Positions 9,471 through 18,525 of a DNA stretch of 64,000 nt are shown here, piece after piece. Below the pieces are notes generated by a model that saw nothing but the letters and a program-made list of their open reading frames with translations, searched no databases and was not told the DNA's origin. Both the position numbers and the translations under genes were made by a program. Source of the stretch: Sphingobacterium kitahiroshimense (lineage in GTDB: Bacteria > Bacteroidota > Bacteroidia > Sphingobacteriales > Sphingobacteriaceae); assembly GCF_025961315.1 (NCBI RefSeq), contig NZ_JAOQNK010000001.1, forward strand, positions 3,224,001 to 3,288,000. Direction: 5' to 3'. Every line of letters begins with the position of its first letter. Position 1 is the first letter of the stretch.

Positions 9471-9650
9471 TTAAATAGTGCTGATAGCTACTAAGTGATT
9501 CACTTTTCTCACCATACCAATGATAGCAGGTGTAGCTTCAACTTCTACTGAGTGATTGATTCTTTTCAACCCTAATGCCTCAATAGTTTTCTTTTGGCGC
9601 TCGCTTCTGTCGATAACGCTCTTTATCTGGGTGATTTTAATTTTTGCCAT
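9471..9650 (-). CDS. rpmD: 50S ribosomal protein L30
   Basis: A 59-codon gene beginning MAKIKITQIKSVIDRSERQK, with the typical ALGLKRINHSVEV and IIGMVRKVNHLV segments. It lies in the conserved place between rpsE and rplO. It binds 23S rRNA on the large-subunit surface. The start is 5 bp after the rpsE stop. Confidence 0.95.
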   Translation of the reverse strand: MAKIKITQIKSVIDRSERQKKTIEALGLKRINHSVEVEATPAIIGMVRKVNHLVAISTI

Positions 9651-9655
9651 GATAA

Positions 9656-10174
9656 TTAACCGTTAAATACTTTGTTTAAATCGACACCGCGGTGCTGTGC
9701 TACTGTGTACGCATCACGCATATTAGCTAAAGCGTCAATAGTTGCCTTTACCACGTTGTGTGGGTTAGATGAACCTAATGATTTTGCTAATACGTCTTTA
9801 ATACCTGCAGATTCTAATACGGCACGCATTGCACCACCTGCTAAAACTCCTGTACCTGCGATTGCTGGTTTAATCAAAACTGAACCACCTGAATATTTAC
9901 CATATTGAGCGTGAGGAACAGTACCTTTGATAATAGGAACTTTAACTAAGTTTTTCTTAGCGTCATCAATTCCTTTCGTAATTGCTTCAGTAACCTCTTT
10001 CGCTTTACCTAAACCGAAACCAACGATGCCGTTTTCATCACCTACAACCACGATTGCAGAGAAACTGAAAGTACGACCACCTTTAGTAACTTTAGCTACA
10101 CGTTGGATACTTACTAAGCGATCTTTTAATTCAATCTCGCTTGATTTTACTCTTTTTATATTGCTTAATGCCAT
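9656..10174 (-). CDS. rpsE: 30S ribosomal protein S5
   Basis: Small-subunit protein involved in decoding accuracy and helicase activity at mRNA entry, 172 aa. The N-terminal double-stranded RNA-binding part shows [21 protein letters not shown]; the C-terminal part shows [19 protein letters not shown] and [11 protein letters not shown]. Cotranscribed with rplR and rpmD. Confidence 0.98.
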   Translation of the reverse strand: MALSNIKRVKSSEIELKDRLVSIQRVAKVTKGGRTFSFSAIVVVGDENGIVGFGLGKAKEVTEAITKGIDDAKKNLVKVPIIKGTVPHAQYGKYSGGSVLIKPAIAGTGVLAGGAMRAVLESAGIKDVLAKSLGSSNPHNVVKATIDALANMRDAYTVAQHRGVDLNKVFNG

Positions 10175-10185
10175 TTCTTCTATGA

Positions 10186-10539
10186 TTAAAAGTCTAAACC
10201 GCCTTCGCGAGCACCTTCAGCCAAAGATTTGATACGGCCATGGTATAAGTACCCATTACGGTCAAAAACTACTTTACTAATTCCAGCTGCAACTGCTTTT
10301 TCTGCAACCAATTTACCTACTGCTTTTGACTGCTCAACTTTGTTGCCTGAAGCAGCAAAATCTTTTGAAGTGCTAGAAGCTGACACTAATGTCTTTCCTG
10401 CAACATCATCAATAATCTGAGCGTAGATACCTTTATTACTTCTAAAAACTGACAAGCGTGGACGCTCTGTTGATCCAGCCAGGTGTTTTCTGATTCCTTT
10501 TTTGATTCTCTCTCTACGAGATGCTTTATGTCCTGCCAT
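10186..10539 (-). CDS. rplR: 50S ribosomal protein L18
   Basis: 5S rRNA-binding protein of the central protuberance, 117 aa. It shows the [18 protein letters not shown] core and ends with [30 protein letters not shown] residues, as expected. Starts 5 bp after the rplF stop. Confidence 0.98.
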   Translation of the reverse strand: MAGHKASRRERIKKGIRKHLAGSTERPRLSVFRSNKGIYAQIIDDVAGKTLVSASSTSKDFAASGNKVEQSKAVGKLVAEKAVAAGISKVVFDRNGYLYHGRIKSLAEGAREGGLDF

Positions 10540-10544
10540 GGTTA

Positions 10545-11099
10545 TTATTTTTTAGCTGATTTACCTGCTTTTCTTCTTAATACTTCACCTACAAACTTAA
10601 TACCTTTACCTTTGTATGGCTCTGGTTTACGGAAACCGCGGATTTTCGCTGCAATTTGACCGATTAATTGTTTGTCGATAGATTCCAAAGTGATAGTAGG
10701 ATTTTTACCTTTATCTGCAGTAGTTGTTGCTGTAATTTCCTTTGGCAACATAAATACAATCTGGTGAGAGAAACCTAAAGTTAACTCTAATACATTACCA
10801 GTACATGCTGCACGGTAACCTACACCGACTAATTCTTGAGTAGTTTTGTATCCTTCAGTTACACCGACAACCATGTTGCTCAATAGAGAGCGGTATAATC
10901 CGTGTAATGCTTTGTGTCTTTTTTGATCTGTAGCACGAGTTACAACGATGTTACCATCTTCTTGAGCAACTGTAATGTCACGATCAACTTGTTGTGTTAA
11001 TTCACCTTTAGGGCCCTTTACCGTAACTAAATTCTTGTCAGATACAGTCACCGTTACACCAGCAGGTATAGCGATAGGCGCTTTTCCAATTCTTGACAT
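10545..11099 (-). CDS. rplF: 50S ribosomal protein L6
   Basis: Large-subunit protein near the factor-binding site, 184 aa with two similar beta domains. Diagnostic parts are [38 protein letters not shown] and the C-terminal [15 protein letters not shown]. Follows rpsH. Confidence 0.98.
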   Translation of the reverse strand: MSRIGKAPIAIPAGVTVTVSDKNLVTVKGPKGELTQQVDRDITVAQEDGNIVVTRATDQKRHKALHGLYRSLLSNMVVGVTEGYKTTQELVGVGYRAACTGNVLELTLGFSHQIVFMLPKEITATTTADKGKNPTITLESIDKQLIGQIAAKIRGFRKPEPYKGKGIKFVGEVLRRKAGKSAKK

Positions 11100-11119
11100 T
11101 TCTTTGTGATTTTCCTAGA

Positions 11120-11518
11120 TTAATAAACGTAACATAAAACTTCACCGCCAACATTTTGTAAGCGAGCTTCTTTGTCTGTCATAACTCCTTTAGAAGTTGA
11201 CAAAACAGCGATACCCAAACCATTCAAAACACGAGGCATAGTCTCAACACTTGCATACTTTCTTAAACCAGGTTTACTCACACGTGTCAACGTACGAATA
11301 GCCGAGATCTTGCTAATAGGATTGTATTTCAAAGCAATTTTAATTGTGCCTTGAACTCCAGTCTCTTCAAATTTGTAATTAGCAATGTAACCTTTATCAA
11401 AAAGAACTTTAGTGATTTCTTTTTTAAGGTTCGATGCAGGAATTTCAACAACCCTGTGGTTGGCCTTAATGGCATTCCTTACTCGTGTAAGGTAATCCGC
11501 TATTGGATCTGTATTCAT
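11120..11518 (-). CDS. rpsH: 30S ribosomal protein S8
   Basis: Central-domain 16S rRNA-binding protein, 132 aa. It begins MNTDPIADYLTRVRNA and ends with STSKGVMTDKEARLQNVGGEVLCYVY-type residues (motif 107-132). In E. coli S8 represses the spc operon through an RNA hairpin. Here the gene is preceded by an unusually long, structured gap (11519-11655), described separately. Confidence 0.98.
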   Translation of the reverse strand: MNTDPIADYLTRVRNAIKANHRVVEIPASNLKKEITKVLFDKGYIANYKFEETGVQGTIKIALKYNPISKISAIRTLTRVSKPGLRKYASVETMPRVLNGLGIAVLSTSKGVMTDKEARLQNVGGEVLCYVY

Positions 11519-11600
11519 TATATATAAAATTGTGACAACGGTTTCCTTCCCAACCTTTGGGACAGACCTTTTATCGATTAATAAATTTTAACGTAAAAAA

Positions 11601-11632
11601 CCCTAGCAAATCTTATATAAGATTTGCTGGGG
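11601..11632 (-). terminator. Terminator-like hairpin between rpsN and rpsH
   Basis: Within the 137-bp gap between rpsN and rpsH, a 16-base stem with one mismatch (arms contain agcaaatctta / taagatttgct) is followed on the mRNA strand by six Ts. This has the form of an intrinsic terminator, yet the operon continues with rpsH for another 8 kb. It may be an attenuator that lowers expression of the distal genes, or a recognition site for a ribosomal protein. Confidence 0.6.
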
Positions 11633-11655
11633 CAAAATTACTTATTTTTTTGATA

Positions 11656-11925
11656 TTACCAAGAAGCTTTTTTAACCCCCGGGATCTTACCGTCTAACGC
11701 CATCTCACGGAATGTAACACGAGAGATACCGAATTGACGCATATATCCTTTAGGACGTCCTGTTAATTTACAACGGTTGTGTAAACGAACTGGAGAAGCA
11801 TTCTTAGGTAATTTATCTAATGCAGCATAATCACCAGCAGCTTTTAACGCAGCACGTTTGTCAGCAAATTTAGCTACTAATTTAGCGCGTTTTACTTCGC
11901 GAGCTTTTAATCCTTCCTTAGCCAT
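11656..11925 (-). CDS. rpsN: 30S ribosomal protein S14, long zinc-free form
   Basis: 89-aa S14 with the C-terminal signature [27 protein letters not shown]. It has only one Cys in this region, so it is the long, zinc-independent type. Its start overlaps the end of rplE by 8 bp, which suggests translational coupling. Confidence 0.97.
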   Translation of the reverse strand: MAKEGLKAREVKRAKLVAKFADKRAALKAAGDYAALDKLPKNASPVRLHNRCKLTGRPKGYMRQFGISRVTFREMALDGKIPGVKKASW

Positions 11926-12487
11926 TGTTATTAGTATTTTGATTTTTAAATGGTAAACCGAATTGTTTCAACAATTCTAAAGCCTCAACATCGTTTCCTG
12001 CGCTAGTCACGAAAGTGATGTCCATACCTTGAATTTTGTTGATTTTATCAATGTTGATCTCAGGGAAAATGATTTGCTCAGTAATACCTAAGTTGTAGTT
12101 ACCTCTACCGTCGAAACCTTTATCATTGATACCACGGAAGTCACGAATACGTGGAAGTGATACAGCGATTAAACGATCTAAGAACTCATACATGTTGTTA
12201 TCACGCAAAGTAACACGTGCACCAACAGGCATACCTTTACGTAATTTAAAGTTTGAGATATCTTTTTTCGATTTAGTTGCAACAGCTTGTTGACCAGTAA
12301 TTAATGTTAACTCTGAAAGAGCATTATCAATTAATTTCTTATCTGAAGTAGCAGCACCTACACCTTGTGAAACAACGATTTTCTCAAGCTTAGGAACCTG
12401 CATAACACTTTTATACTGGAATTTTTCTTTAAGTGCAGTACGGATTTCCTCCGCATATTTCACTTTTAATCTTGGTACGTAAGTCAT
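11918..12487 (-). CDS. rplE: 50S ribosomal protein L5
   Basis: 5S rRNA-binding protein forming an intersubunit bridge, 189 aa. Family segments are [37 protein letters not shown], and [20 protein letters not shown]. The rplX stop and rplE start overlap as TAATG, and the C-terminus (Asn-rich) overlaps rpsN. Confidence 0.98.
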   Translation of the reverse strand: MTYVPRLKVKYAEEIRTALKEKFQYKSVMQVPKLEKIVVSQGVGAATSDKKLIDNALSELTLITGQQAVATKSKKDISNFKLRKGMPVGARVTLRDNNMYEFLDRLIAVSLPRIRDFRGINDKGFDGRGNYNLGITEQIIFPEINIDKINKIQGMDITFVTSAGNDVEALELLKQFGLPFKNQNTNNNG

Positions 12488-12834
12488 TATTTAATTTCCT
12501 CCCCTGATTTTTTTGCTACACGAACAATTTTACCATCTTCGTTAACTTTACGACCTACACGTGTAGGAGCTCCTGTTTTAGGATCAATGAAAGCTAAGTT
12601 AGAAATATGGATAGCTGCTTCTTTTTCAATAATACCACCATTAGGATTAGCCGCACTTGGTTTAGTGTGTTTTTTGATGATATTAGCGCCTTCTACAACA
12701 GCTCTATTAGCATCCACTAAAACTTGCAATACTTTTCCTTGAACACCTTTAGAGTTACCAGCGATAACTTTCACTAAATCACCTTTTTTGATCTTGATTT
12801 TGTGTGTAGTTGTTGTTGTTTTTTTGTATGCCAT
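12487..12834 (-). CDS. rplX: 50S ribosomal protein L24
   Basis: Early-assembly protein beside the exit tunnel, 115 aa. The KOW motif reads [22 protein letters not shown], and the C-terminal [18 protein letters not shown] is typical. It has a slightly extended Thr-rich N-terminus (residues 4-11). TAATG overlap with rplE. Confidence 0.97.
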   Translation of the reverse strand: MAYKKTTTTTHKIKIKKGDLVKVIAGNSKGVQGKVLQVLVDANRAVVEGANIIKKHTKPSAANPNGGIIEKEAAIHISNLAFIDPKTGAPTRVGRKVNEDGKIVRVAKKSGEEIK

Positions 12835-12836
12835 AA

Positions 12837-13205
12837 TTATAAAACCTCCGGTGCTAGTGATACAATTTTCATGAACTGTTTCTCACGTAATTCTCTAGCA
12901 ACTGGGCCAAAGATACGTGTACCACGTGGTTCATCATTATTATTTAATAATACTGCAGCATTGTCATCAAAACGAATATAAGAACCATCTTTACGACGAA
13001 TTTCTTTTTTAGTTCTAACAACTACAGCTTTAGAAACAGTACCTTTTTTTACGTTTCCTGAAGGTAAAGCGCTTTTGATGGTAACAACAATTTTATCACC
13101 TATCGAAGCATAACGCTTACCTGTGCCACCTAACACACGGATTACTAAAACTTCTTTAGCTCCGCTGTTATCAGCAACATTTAGTCTTGATTCCTGTTGT
13201 ACCAT
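12837..13205 (-). CDS. rplN: 50S ribosomal protein L14
   Basis: 122-aa intersubunit protein that contacts 16S rRNA. It begins [20 protein letters not shown] and ends with [27 protein letters not shown] residues. All core segments of the beta barrel are present. Starts 1 bp after rpsQ ends. Confidence 0.98.
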   Translation of the reverse strand: MVQQESRLNVADNSGAKEVLVIRVLGGTGKRYASIGDKIVVTIKSALPSGNVKKGTVSKAVVVRTKKEIRRKDGSYIRFDDNAAVLLNNNDEPRGTRIFGPVARELREKQFMKIVSLAPEVL

Positions 13206-13206
13206 G

Positions 13207-13461
13207 TTATTTAGCTCTTTCTAATATTTCTACTAATCTCCAATTCTTAGTCTTACTCAGCGGACGAGTTTCCATAATTAATACCGTATCGCCGATACCA
13301 CAGGTATTAGTTTCGTCATGAGCAGTAAATTTAGTAGTTTTTTTAACGAATTTACCATAGATAGGGTGTTTCACTTTACGCTCAACCTTTACTACGATAG
13401 ATTTCTCCATTTTATTGCTAACTACTAAGCCGATTCTTGTTTTTCTTAATTGTCTTTCCAT
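13207..13461 (-). CDS. rpsQ: 30S ribosomal protein S17
   Basis: 84-aa OB-fold protein binding 16S rRNA helix 11. Motifs are [36 protein letters not shown] (residues 6-37) and [20 protein letters not shown]. In the usual order rpmC-rpsQ-rplN. Confidence 0.98.
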   Translation of the reverse strand: MERQLRKTRIGLVVSNKMEKSIVVKVERKVKHPIYGKFVKKTTKFTAHDETNTCGIGDTVLIMETRPLSKTKNWRLVEILERAK

Positions 13462-13473
13462 TTCGACTTTAAT

Positions 13474-13692
13474 TTATGCCTCAGAGGCTGTTTCTTTTTT
13501 AGCAGCAGCTTTACGAGCAGTCAACTCTGTACTAAGACGAGCGATTTCTCTACGAGCCGTTTTGATTACATTAGGGTTCTCAATTGCAGAAACAGCATGT
13601 GCAAATTTCAATTTGCTAAGGGCAGCTTTCTCTTGTACTAAACGAGCAGCTAGATCCTCTGTTGATAATTCTAAAATTTCTGAATTTTTCAT
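13474..13692 (-). CDS. rpmC: 50S ribosomal protein L29
   Basis: 72-aa helical hairpin protein at the tunnel exit that helps dock trigger factor and SRP. Residues EILELSTEDLAARLVQEKAALSKLKFAHAVS (positions 4-34) and IARLSTELTARK match. An Ala/Lys/Glu tail ends the protein. Confidence 0.96.
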   Translation of the reverse strand: MKNSEILELSTEDLAARLVQEKAALSKLKFAHAVSAIENPNVIKTARREIARLSTELTARKAAAKKETASEA

Positions 13693-13733
13693 TTTATTTC
13701 AGTTGTTATATTGGGTTATCATTAGTTTATATA

Positions 13734-13762
13734 TAGCCTTAGGAGTAACGGTCCTAAGGCTA
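13734..13762. repeat. Stable hairpin between rplP and rpmC
   Basis: A perfect 11-bp stem (tagccttagga / tcctaaggcta) with a 7-nt loop fills the 92-bp gap. On the mRNA strand the T run lies before the stem, not after it, so it does not have terminator form. It could block translation of rpmC, bind a ribosomal protein, or mark an RNA cleavage site. Confidence 0.55.
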
Positions 13763-13784
13763 AAAAAATGATATTACCAACGAT

Positions 13785-14207
13785 TTATGCTTCTACGTAA
13801 TCTCTACGTATAACAAACTTAGTTTGAACCGGAAGTTTCTGAGCAGCAAGGCGTAAAGCTTCTTTAGCAATTTCTAAAGATACTCCTTCTGCTTCAAATA
13901 ACATACGGCCTGGGCGGACTACGGCAACCCAGTATTCTGGAGCTCCCTTACCTTTACCCATACGTACCTCTGCAGGTTTTTTAGTAACAGGTTTATCAGG
14001 GAAGATACGGATCCAAACTTGACCTTCACGTTTCATGTAACGTGTCACTGCAATACGAGCTGCCTCGATTTGACGGCTTGTGATCCATGCTTCCTCCAAT
14101 GATTTGATACCGAATGAACCGAAAGCTAACTCTGCTCCACGAGAAGCGTTACCTTTCATACGTCCTTTCTGCATCTTTCTGAACTTTGTTCTTTTTGGCT
14201 GTAACAT
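13785..14207 (-). CDS. rplP: 50S ribosomal protein L16
   Basis: 140-aa protein near the A-site tRNA. It begins [19 protein letters not shown] and has [49 protein letters not shown] residues (58-90) and [22 protein letters not shown]. Followed by a structured gap before rpmC. Confidence 0.98.
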   Translation of the reverse strand: MLQPKRTKFRKMQKGRMKGNASRGAELAFGSFGIKSLEEAWITSRQIEAARIAVTRYMKREGQVWIRIFPDKPVTKKPAEVRMGKGKGAPEYWVAVVRPGRMLFEAEGVSLEIAKEALRLAAQKLPVQTKFVIRRDYVEA

Positions 14208-14264
14208 GTTCGTTATCTATTTTAATCCCGCCAGAGACGGGATATATTAAAATCTTATTATTAA

Positions 14265-15056
14265 TTAATCTCTTTTTGCACCACGGTTGTTTCCACCACG
14301 ATTATTGTTTCCACCACGACGGTCACCACCACGACCACCTTTACGGTTGTCACGGCGATCAGCACCACCTTCGTTTCCACCACGCGTTTTCACACCAGAA
14401 GCTTGACCAATGTTTGGAGATAAGTCACGTTTACCGTAAACCTCACCTTTACAGATCCAAACTTTGATACCGATTTTACCGTAAGTAGTTAATGCTTCAG
14501 CTAATGCATAGTCGATATCAGCACGTAATGTGTGTAAAGGAGTTCTTCCTTCTTTGTACTGCTCAGAACGTGCCATTTCAGCACCACCTAAACGACCAGA
14601 ACACATTACTTTGATACCTTCAGCACCCATACGCATTGTCGAAGCAATTGTAGTTTTCATTGCACGACGGAATGAAATACGAGCCTCTAATTGCTTAGCG
14701 ATACCTTCAGCTACTAATTTTGCATCTAACTCAGGACGTTTGATCTCGAAAATGTTAATTTGAACATCTTTCTTAGTGATTTTCTTTAACTCTTCTTTAA
14801 TCTTATCAACTTCCTGACCACCTTTACCGATAACGATACCAGGTCTTGCTGTATGAATAGTTACTGTGATACGTTTTAAAGTTCTTTCAATAACAACTTT
14901 TGCTACACCACCTTTTGCTATACGAACAGAAAGATATTTTCTAATCTTTTCGTCTTCTACTAATTTATCGGCATAGTTTTTTCCTCCGAACCAATTAGAA
15001 TCCCAACCTCTGATGATTCCTAATCTGCTACCTATTGGATTTGCTTTTTGTCCCAT
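14265..15056 (-). CDS. rpsC: 30S ribosomal protein S3 with Arg/Gly-rich tail
   Basis: mRNA-entry protein of the small-subunit head. The KH-2 domain shows [20 protein letters not shown] (about 72-91), and the C-terminal domain shows [22 protein letters not shown]. At 263 aa it is longer than E. coli S3 (233 aa). The last 40 residues are repeats of GG, RGG and Asn, an RG-rich RNA-binding-like tail. Cotranscribed with rplV and rplP. Confidence 0.98.
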   Translation of the reverse strand: MGQKANPIGSRLGIIRGWDSNWFGGKNYADKLVEDEKIRKYLSVRIAKGGVAKVVIERTLKRITVTIHTARPGIVIGKGGQEVDKIKEELKKITKKDVQINIFEIKRPELDAKLVAEGIAKQLEARISFRRAMKTTIASTMRMGAEGIKVMCSGRLGGAEMARSEQYKEGRTPLHTLRADIDYALAEALTTYGKIGIKVWICKGEVYGKRDLSPNIGQASGVKTRGGNEGGADRRDNRKGGRGGDRRGGNNNRGGNNRGAKRD

Positions 15057-15067
15057 TTCTCAATAAA

Positions 15068-15502
15068 TTAGTTTTGTTCAACGTTAGATTTACTGTCAAC
15101 GATCAAAGTAACATGGTTTGAACGTTTACGAATTCTGTAACCGCGACCTTGAGGAGCTGGACGTAATCTTTTCAATTGACGACCACCTGCTACTGATACT
15201 TCTTTAACGTATAATTGACTATCTTCAACTGATTTACCTTCGTTTTTAGCTTCCCAGTTTTTAATTGCAGATAATAATAATTTCTCTACACGGATTGCTG
15301 CTTCCTTGCTTGTATGCTTCAAAATATATAAAGCATTCTCTACTTTCTCGCCACGAATTAAGTCCACTACTAAACGCATCTTACGAGGTGAAGTAGGGCA
15401 ATTTAATAATTTGGCAGTAGAAGCTCCTCCTATTTGAGCTTTCTCTTGCTCTTTGCGCTGTTTTATTAAAACAGACTTTTTAAGTTTTTTTGTTGCTTCC
15501 AT
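15068..15502 (-). CDS. rplV: 50S ribosomal protein L22
   Basis: Exit-tunnel protein, 144 aa. The core matches ([43 protein letters not shown] is the tunnel hairpin). It carries a Lys-rich N-terminal extension of about 30 residues compared with the 110-aa E. coli protein. Confidence 0.97.
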   Translation of the reverse strand: MEATKKLKKSVLIKQRKEQEKAQIGGASTAKLLNCPTSPRKMRLVVDLIRGEKVENALYILKHTSKEAAIRVEKLLLSAIKNWEAKNEGKSVEDSQLYVKEVSVAGGRQLKRLRPAPQGRGYRIRKRSNHVTLIVDSKSNVEQN

Positions 15503-15508
15503 TACCTA

Positions 15509-15775
15509 TTATTTTTTCTTTTCTGCGTGGCCTCTGAATGTACGCGTAGGAGCGAATTCGCCTAATTTGTGACCTACCATGTTTTCCGTTACATAAACAG
15601 GGATAAATTTATTCCCGTTGTGCACTGCAAAGGTATGACCAACAAAATCAGGAGAAATCATTGATCTGCGAGACCATGTTTTGATAACTGACTTTTTGTT
15701 AGTTTCATTCATAGAAAGAACTTTTCCTTCTAAGTTGTGATCGATATAAGGACCTTTTTTAATTGAACGAGCCAT
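15509..15775 (-). CDS. rpsS: 30S ribosomal protein S19
   Basis: 88-aa head protein contacting the large subunit. It begins [19 protein letters not shown] and contains [22 protein letters not shown] and [21 protein letters not shown]. The rplB stop and rpsS start share a base (TAATG), so translation is coupled. Confidence 0.98.
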   Translation of the reverse strand: MARSIKKGPYIDHNLEGKVLSMNETNKKSVIKTWSRRSMISPDFVGHTFAVHNGNKFIPVYVTENMVGHKLGEFAPTRTFRGHAEKKK

Positions 15776-16602
15776 TATTTTTTCCTTCTCTCAATGATGT
15801 AACGATTCGATGTTTTCTTCTTGTCGCGTGTTTTAAAGCCTTTAGCTAAAACACCTGTGCGTGAACGAGGCTGACCTCCTGAGGTACGACCCTCACCACC
15901 ACCCATAGGGTGATCGACAGGGTTCATAGCTACACCACGAACTCTTGGACGACGTCCTAACCAACGGTTACGACCAGCCTTACCTAACACTTCAATTCTT
16001 CTATCGTGATTAGATACCGAACCGATTGTAGCCACGCAAGTCAATAAGATCATACGTGTTTCACTTGAAGGTAATTTAATAATAGCGTATTTACCATCAC
16101 GAGCAGACAATTGCGCATAAGTACCAGCCGAACGAGCGATTGAACCACCTTGACCAGGGTTCAACTCAATGTTATGGATGATAGAACCCAATGGAATATT
16201 TGCTAATGGAATAGTATTACCTACTTCTGGGGCAACTTTTTCACCTGCTACTACAGTCATTCCAACTTTTAAACCAGCTGGAGCGATGATGTAACGTTTC
16301 TCACCATCAGCATAATGCAATAATGCAATACGTGCTGTACGGTTTGGATCGTACTCAATTGTAGCTACTGTTGCAGGGATATCTTTTTTATCGCGTTTGA
16401 AATCTATTAATCGGTATACTTTCTTGTGTCCCCCACCGATGTAACGCATAGTCATTTTACCGGATTTATTACGACCGCCCGATCTTTTGTTGCTTCCAAC
16501 TACTAATGATTTTTCAGGAACATTAGTTGTTACGTCAGAATAGTCAGCGCCTACTCTGAAACGAGTACCAGGGGTTACCGGTTTGAATCTTTTAACTGCC
16601 AT
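15775..16602 (-). CDS. rplB: 50S ribosomal protein L2
   Basis: Large-subunit protein required for peptidyl transfer and subunit association, 275 aa. Conserved parts are [33 protein letters not shown] and the active-site-proximal [17 protein letters not shown] with its invariant His. Normal length. Coupled to rpsS by a TAATG overlap. Confidence 0.98.
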   Translation of the reverse strand: MAVKRFKPVTPGTRFRVGADYSDVTTNVPEKSLVVGSNKRSGGRNKSGKMTMRYIGGGHKKVYRLIDFKRDKKDIPATVATIEYDPNRTARIALLHYADGEKRYIIAPAGLKVGMTVVAGEKVAPEVGNTIPLANIPLGSIIHNIELNPGQGGSIARSAGTYAQLSARDGKYAIIKLPSSETRMILLTCVATIGSVSNHDRRIEVLGKAGRNRWLGRRPRVRGVAMNPVDHPMGGGEGRTSGGQPRSRTGVLAKGFKTRDKKKTSNRYIIERRKK

Positions 16603-16608
16603 CTCTAA

Positions 16609-16899
16609 TTATATAGTACTGTAAAAGTCAATAGTTTCGCCATCTTTAATTGTAATGACAGCTTTTTTATACTTAGGAGCTCTACCAGATACGAAACCTG
16701 CTTTTGTGTAACGGCTTTTTGCTTTACCTGCTACTACTGCAGTATTAACCGCAAGAACAGTAACACCAAACATAGCCTCAATAGCTGTTTTGATCTGAAT
16801 TTTGTTAGCTCTGTGATCTACTTTGAAAGCATAACGGTTTAATTTTTCCGTTAAAAATGAAGCTTTCTCAGTTAAGATAGGTTTTTTAATAATGTCCAT
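16609..16899 (-). CDS. rplW: 50S ribosomal protein L23
   Basis: 96-aa exit-site protein and docking site for trigger factor and SRP. It has IIKKPILTEKASFLTEKLNR, FKVDHRANKIQIKTAIEAMFGV and the loop segment with GRAPKYKKAVITIKDG. It lies 1 bp after rplD. Confidence 0.97.
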   Translation of the reverse strand: MDIIKKPILTEKASFLTEKLNRYAFKVDHRANKIQIKTAIEAMFGVTVLAVNTAVVAGKAKSRYTKAGFVSGRAPKYKKAVITIKDGETIDFYSTI

Positions 16900-16900
16900 A

Positions 16901-17530
16901 TTACTTAGCTAATGCCTCCTCCAAAGTTTTAAGCGAACCTGTAGTAAATAATAACTTAGCCGCATTTAATACATCATATGTATTTAATTGATCTACAGTT
17001 GTTACTTTTACTTTCTTCAAGTTTCTGCTTGATAAATAAACGTTATTATCTTGCGCTGATAAAACCAATAAAGTTTTCTCATCTGCTACATTCAAAGCAT
17101 TTACAAAAGCAACATAATTTTTAGTTTTGATTGAGTCAAATTTAACTTCATCCAATACTACAACATTGTTATCAATTGCTTTGTAGCTTAACGCTGATTT
17201 ACGTGCTACTTGTTTCAATTTTTTATTCAATTTGAAACTGTAATCACGTGGTTGAGGACCGAATACACGACCACCACCATTAAACAATGGAGATTTGATA
17301 GAACCCGCACGAGCACCACCAGTACCTTTTTGTTTGTGTAATTTACGAGTTGAACCCGCGATTTCATTACGTTGTTTAGATTTGTGAGTTCCTTGGCGTT
17401 GATTCGCTAAGTATTGTTTCACGTCCAAATAGATCGCATGATCGTTAGGCTCTAACCCAAATACCGACTCAGGAAGTTGCACCTTGGCACCTGTTTCTTT
17501 ACCTGATAAATTTAAAACTTTAACTTCCAT
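16901..17530 (-). CDS. rplD: 50S ribosomal protein L4
   Basis: 209-aa protein whose long loop reaches the exit tunnel. The loop is visible as QRNEIAGSTRKLHKQKGTGG ARAGSIKSPLFNGGGRVFGP (about 54-93). In E. coli L4 represses the S10 operon by leader attenuation. The leader here is short (18152-18228), and no matching structure was recognised. Confidence 0.97.
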   Translation of the reverse strand: MEVKVLNLSGKETGAKVQLPESVFGLEPNDHAIYLDVKQYLANQRQGTHKSKQRNEIAGSTRKLHKQKGTGGARAGSIKSPLFNGGGRVFGPQPRDYSFKLNKKLKQVARKSALSYKAIDNNVVVLDEVKFDSIKTKNYVAFVNALNVADEKTLLVLSAQDNNVYLSSRNLKKVKVTTVDQLNTYDVLNAAKLLFTTGSLKTLEEALAK

Positions 17531-17533
17531 TTC

Positions 17534-18151
17534 CTATTTGTCTACAACTACATAAGAACCTTTAGCTCCTGGGATGGAACCACTAACAACGATTAGGTTT
17601 TGATCAGCATAAATTTTCAAAACTTGTAAGTTTTGAACTTTAATTCTGTCACCACCCATACGACCTGCCATACGCATACCTTTAAATACACGTGAAGGCC
17701 AAGAAGCCGCACCAATTGAACCTGGAGCACGTAATCTGTTGTGCTGACCGTGAGTCGCACCACCTACACCACCAAATCCATGACGTTTCATTACACCTTG
17801 AAAACCTTTACCTTTAGAAGTACCGACTACGTCAACATACTCCCCTTCTTCAAATAGTGTAACGTCAACTACGTCACCAAGTTGTTTTGCATCTGGGAAA
17901 GTTTTAAACTCTACCAGCTTACGCTTAGGCGTTGTATTTGCTTTCGCAAAGTGCCCTTTTAAAGAATTCGTTGTGTTCTTTTCTTTAGCTTCATCGAAGC
18001 CAAGTTGAACAGCAGCGTAGCCATCTTTCTCTTCCGTACGTATCTGCGTAACCACGCACGGACCAGCTTGAATAACAGTACACGGAATGTTTTTTCCCTC
18101 TGCATCAAACAGGCTTGTCATTCCTACTTTTTTTCCAATAATACCTGACAT
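17534..18151 (-). CDS. rplC: 50S ribosomal protein L3
   Basis: First gene of this ribosomal operon, 205 aa. It begins [19 protein letters not shown] and has the extended loop [16 protein letters not shown] and [19 protein letters not shown] that reaches the peptidyl transferase centre. Where E. coli L3 has the methylated Gln region (GQNQTPG), this protein has GAASWPS, so the PrmB target Gln is absent. Normally rpsJ precedes rplC; here a promoter does. Confidence 0.97.
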   Translation of the reverse strand: MSGIIGKKVGMTSLFDAEGKNIPCTVIQAGPCVVTQIRTEEKDGYAAVQLGFDEAKEKNTTNSLKGHFAKANTTPKRKLVEFKTFPDAKQLGDVVDVTLFEEGEYVDVVGTSKGKGFQGVMKRHGFGGVGGATHGQHNRLRAPGSIGAASWPSRVFKGMRMAGRMGGDRIKVQNLQVLKIYADQNLIVVSGSIPGAKGSYVVVDK

Positions 18152-18228
18152 GTTGTAAATTAATTAATTAAAAGTCCATCGAAGCAGTAGGGCTTCGCTC
18201 AAGACGTATTTCCCCCAATAAGGGATTG

Positions 18229-18259
18229 CAAAAGTACGAAGAAATTTCTAACTACCAAA
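18229..18259 (-). promoter_or_regulatory. Promoter of the ribosomal operon
   Basis: On the minus strand, TTTG (18256-18259) is followed after exactly 19 nt by TACTTTTG (18229-18236), matching the Bacteroidota consensus TTTG-N19-21-TAnnTTTG. It lies about 80 bp upstream of rplC. Its presence supports an operon start here, not upstream. Confidence 0.7.
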
Positions 18260-18461
18260 TTATTAGCACATTATTTTTTTATTTTTTTGTCTAGATCGAA
18301 TATTTAAAAAACTAACTAATCGAGATATTAAAATAAATTGAGAAATAACAAGAACAGTAAGTGAGCATCCTAATTCAATAATATATAATAAGAAGATAAA
18401 TTATCAGAGCTTAATGGGAAATAATAAGATATTATACAACCAATACAAACATAAAAAACTC

Positions 18462-18498
18462 AAAAAAACTATCCATAGCATATAATCTGCGGATAGTT
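18462..18498 (-). terminator. Terminator of the susC-susD-DUF2264-GH88 operon
   Basis: An 8-bp stem aactatcc / ggatagtt with a partly paired 16-nt loop is followed on the minus strand by seven Ts (the aaaaaaa at 18462). It lies just after the GH88 stop and insulates the ribosomal operon. Confidence 0.7.
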
Positions 18499-18525
18499 CA
18501 TGTGCCTTTTTAAATTAACAATAAT

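Larger units (their letters stand above)
18152..18525. other. Intergenic region between the PUL and the ribosomal operon
   Basis: 374 bp without a gene. It holds the terminator of the GH88 gene (18462-18498), a complete -33/-7 promoter for rplC (18229-18259), and a small hairpin in the leader (GAAGC at 18181, GCTTC at 18192). rpsJ is not present in any frame here, and nothing else was recognised. Confidence 0.8.

Noticed and set aside
14208..14264. Short hairpin (atcccg / cgggat) between rpsC and rplP
   Set aside because: Only six pairs and no T run, so I could not separate it from chance.
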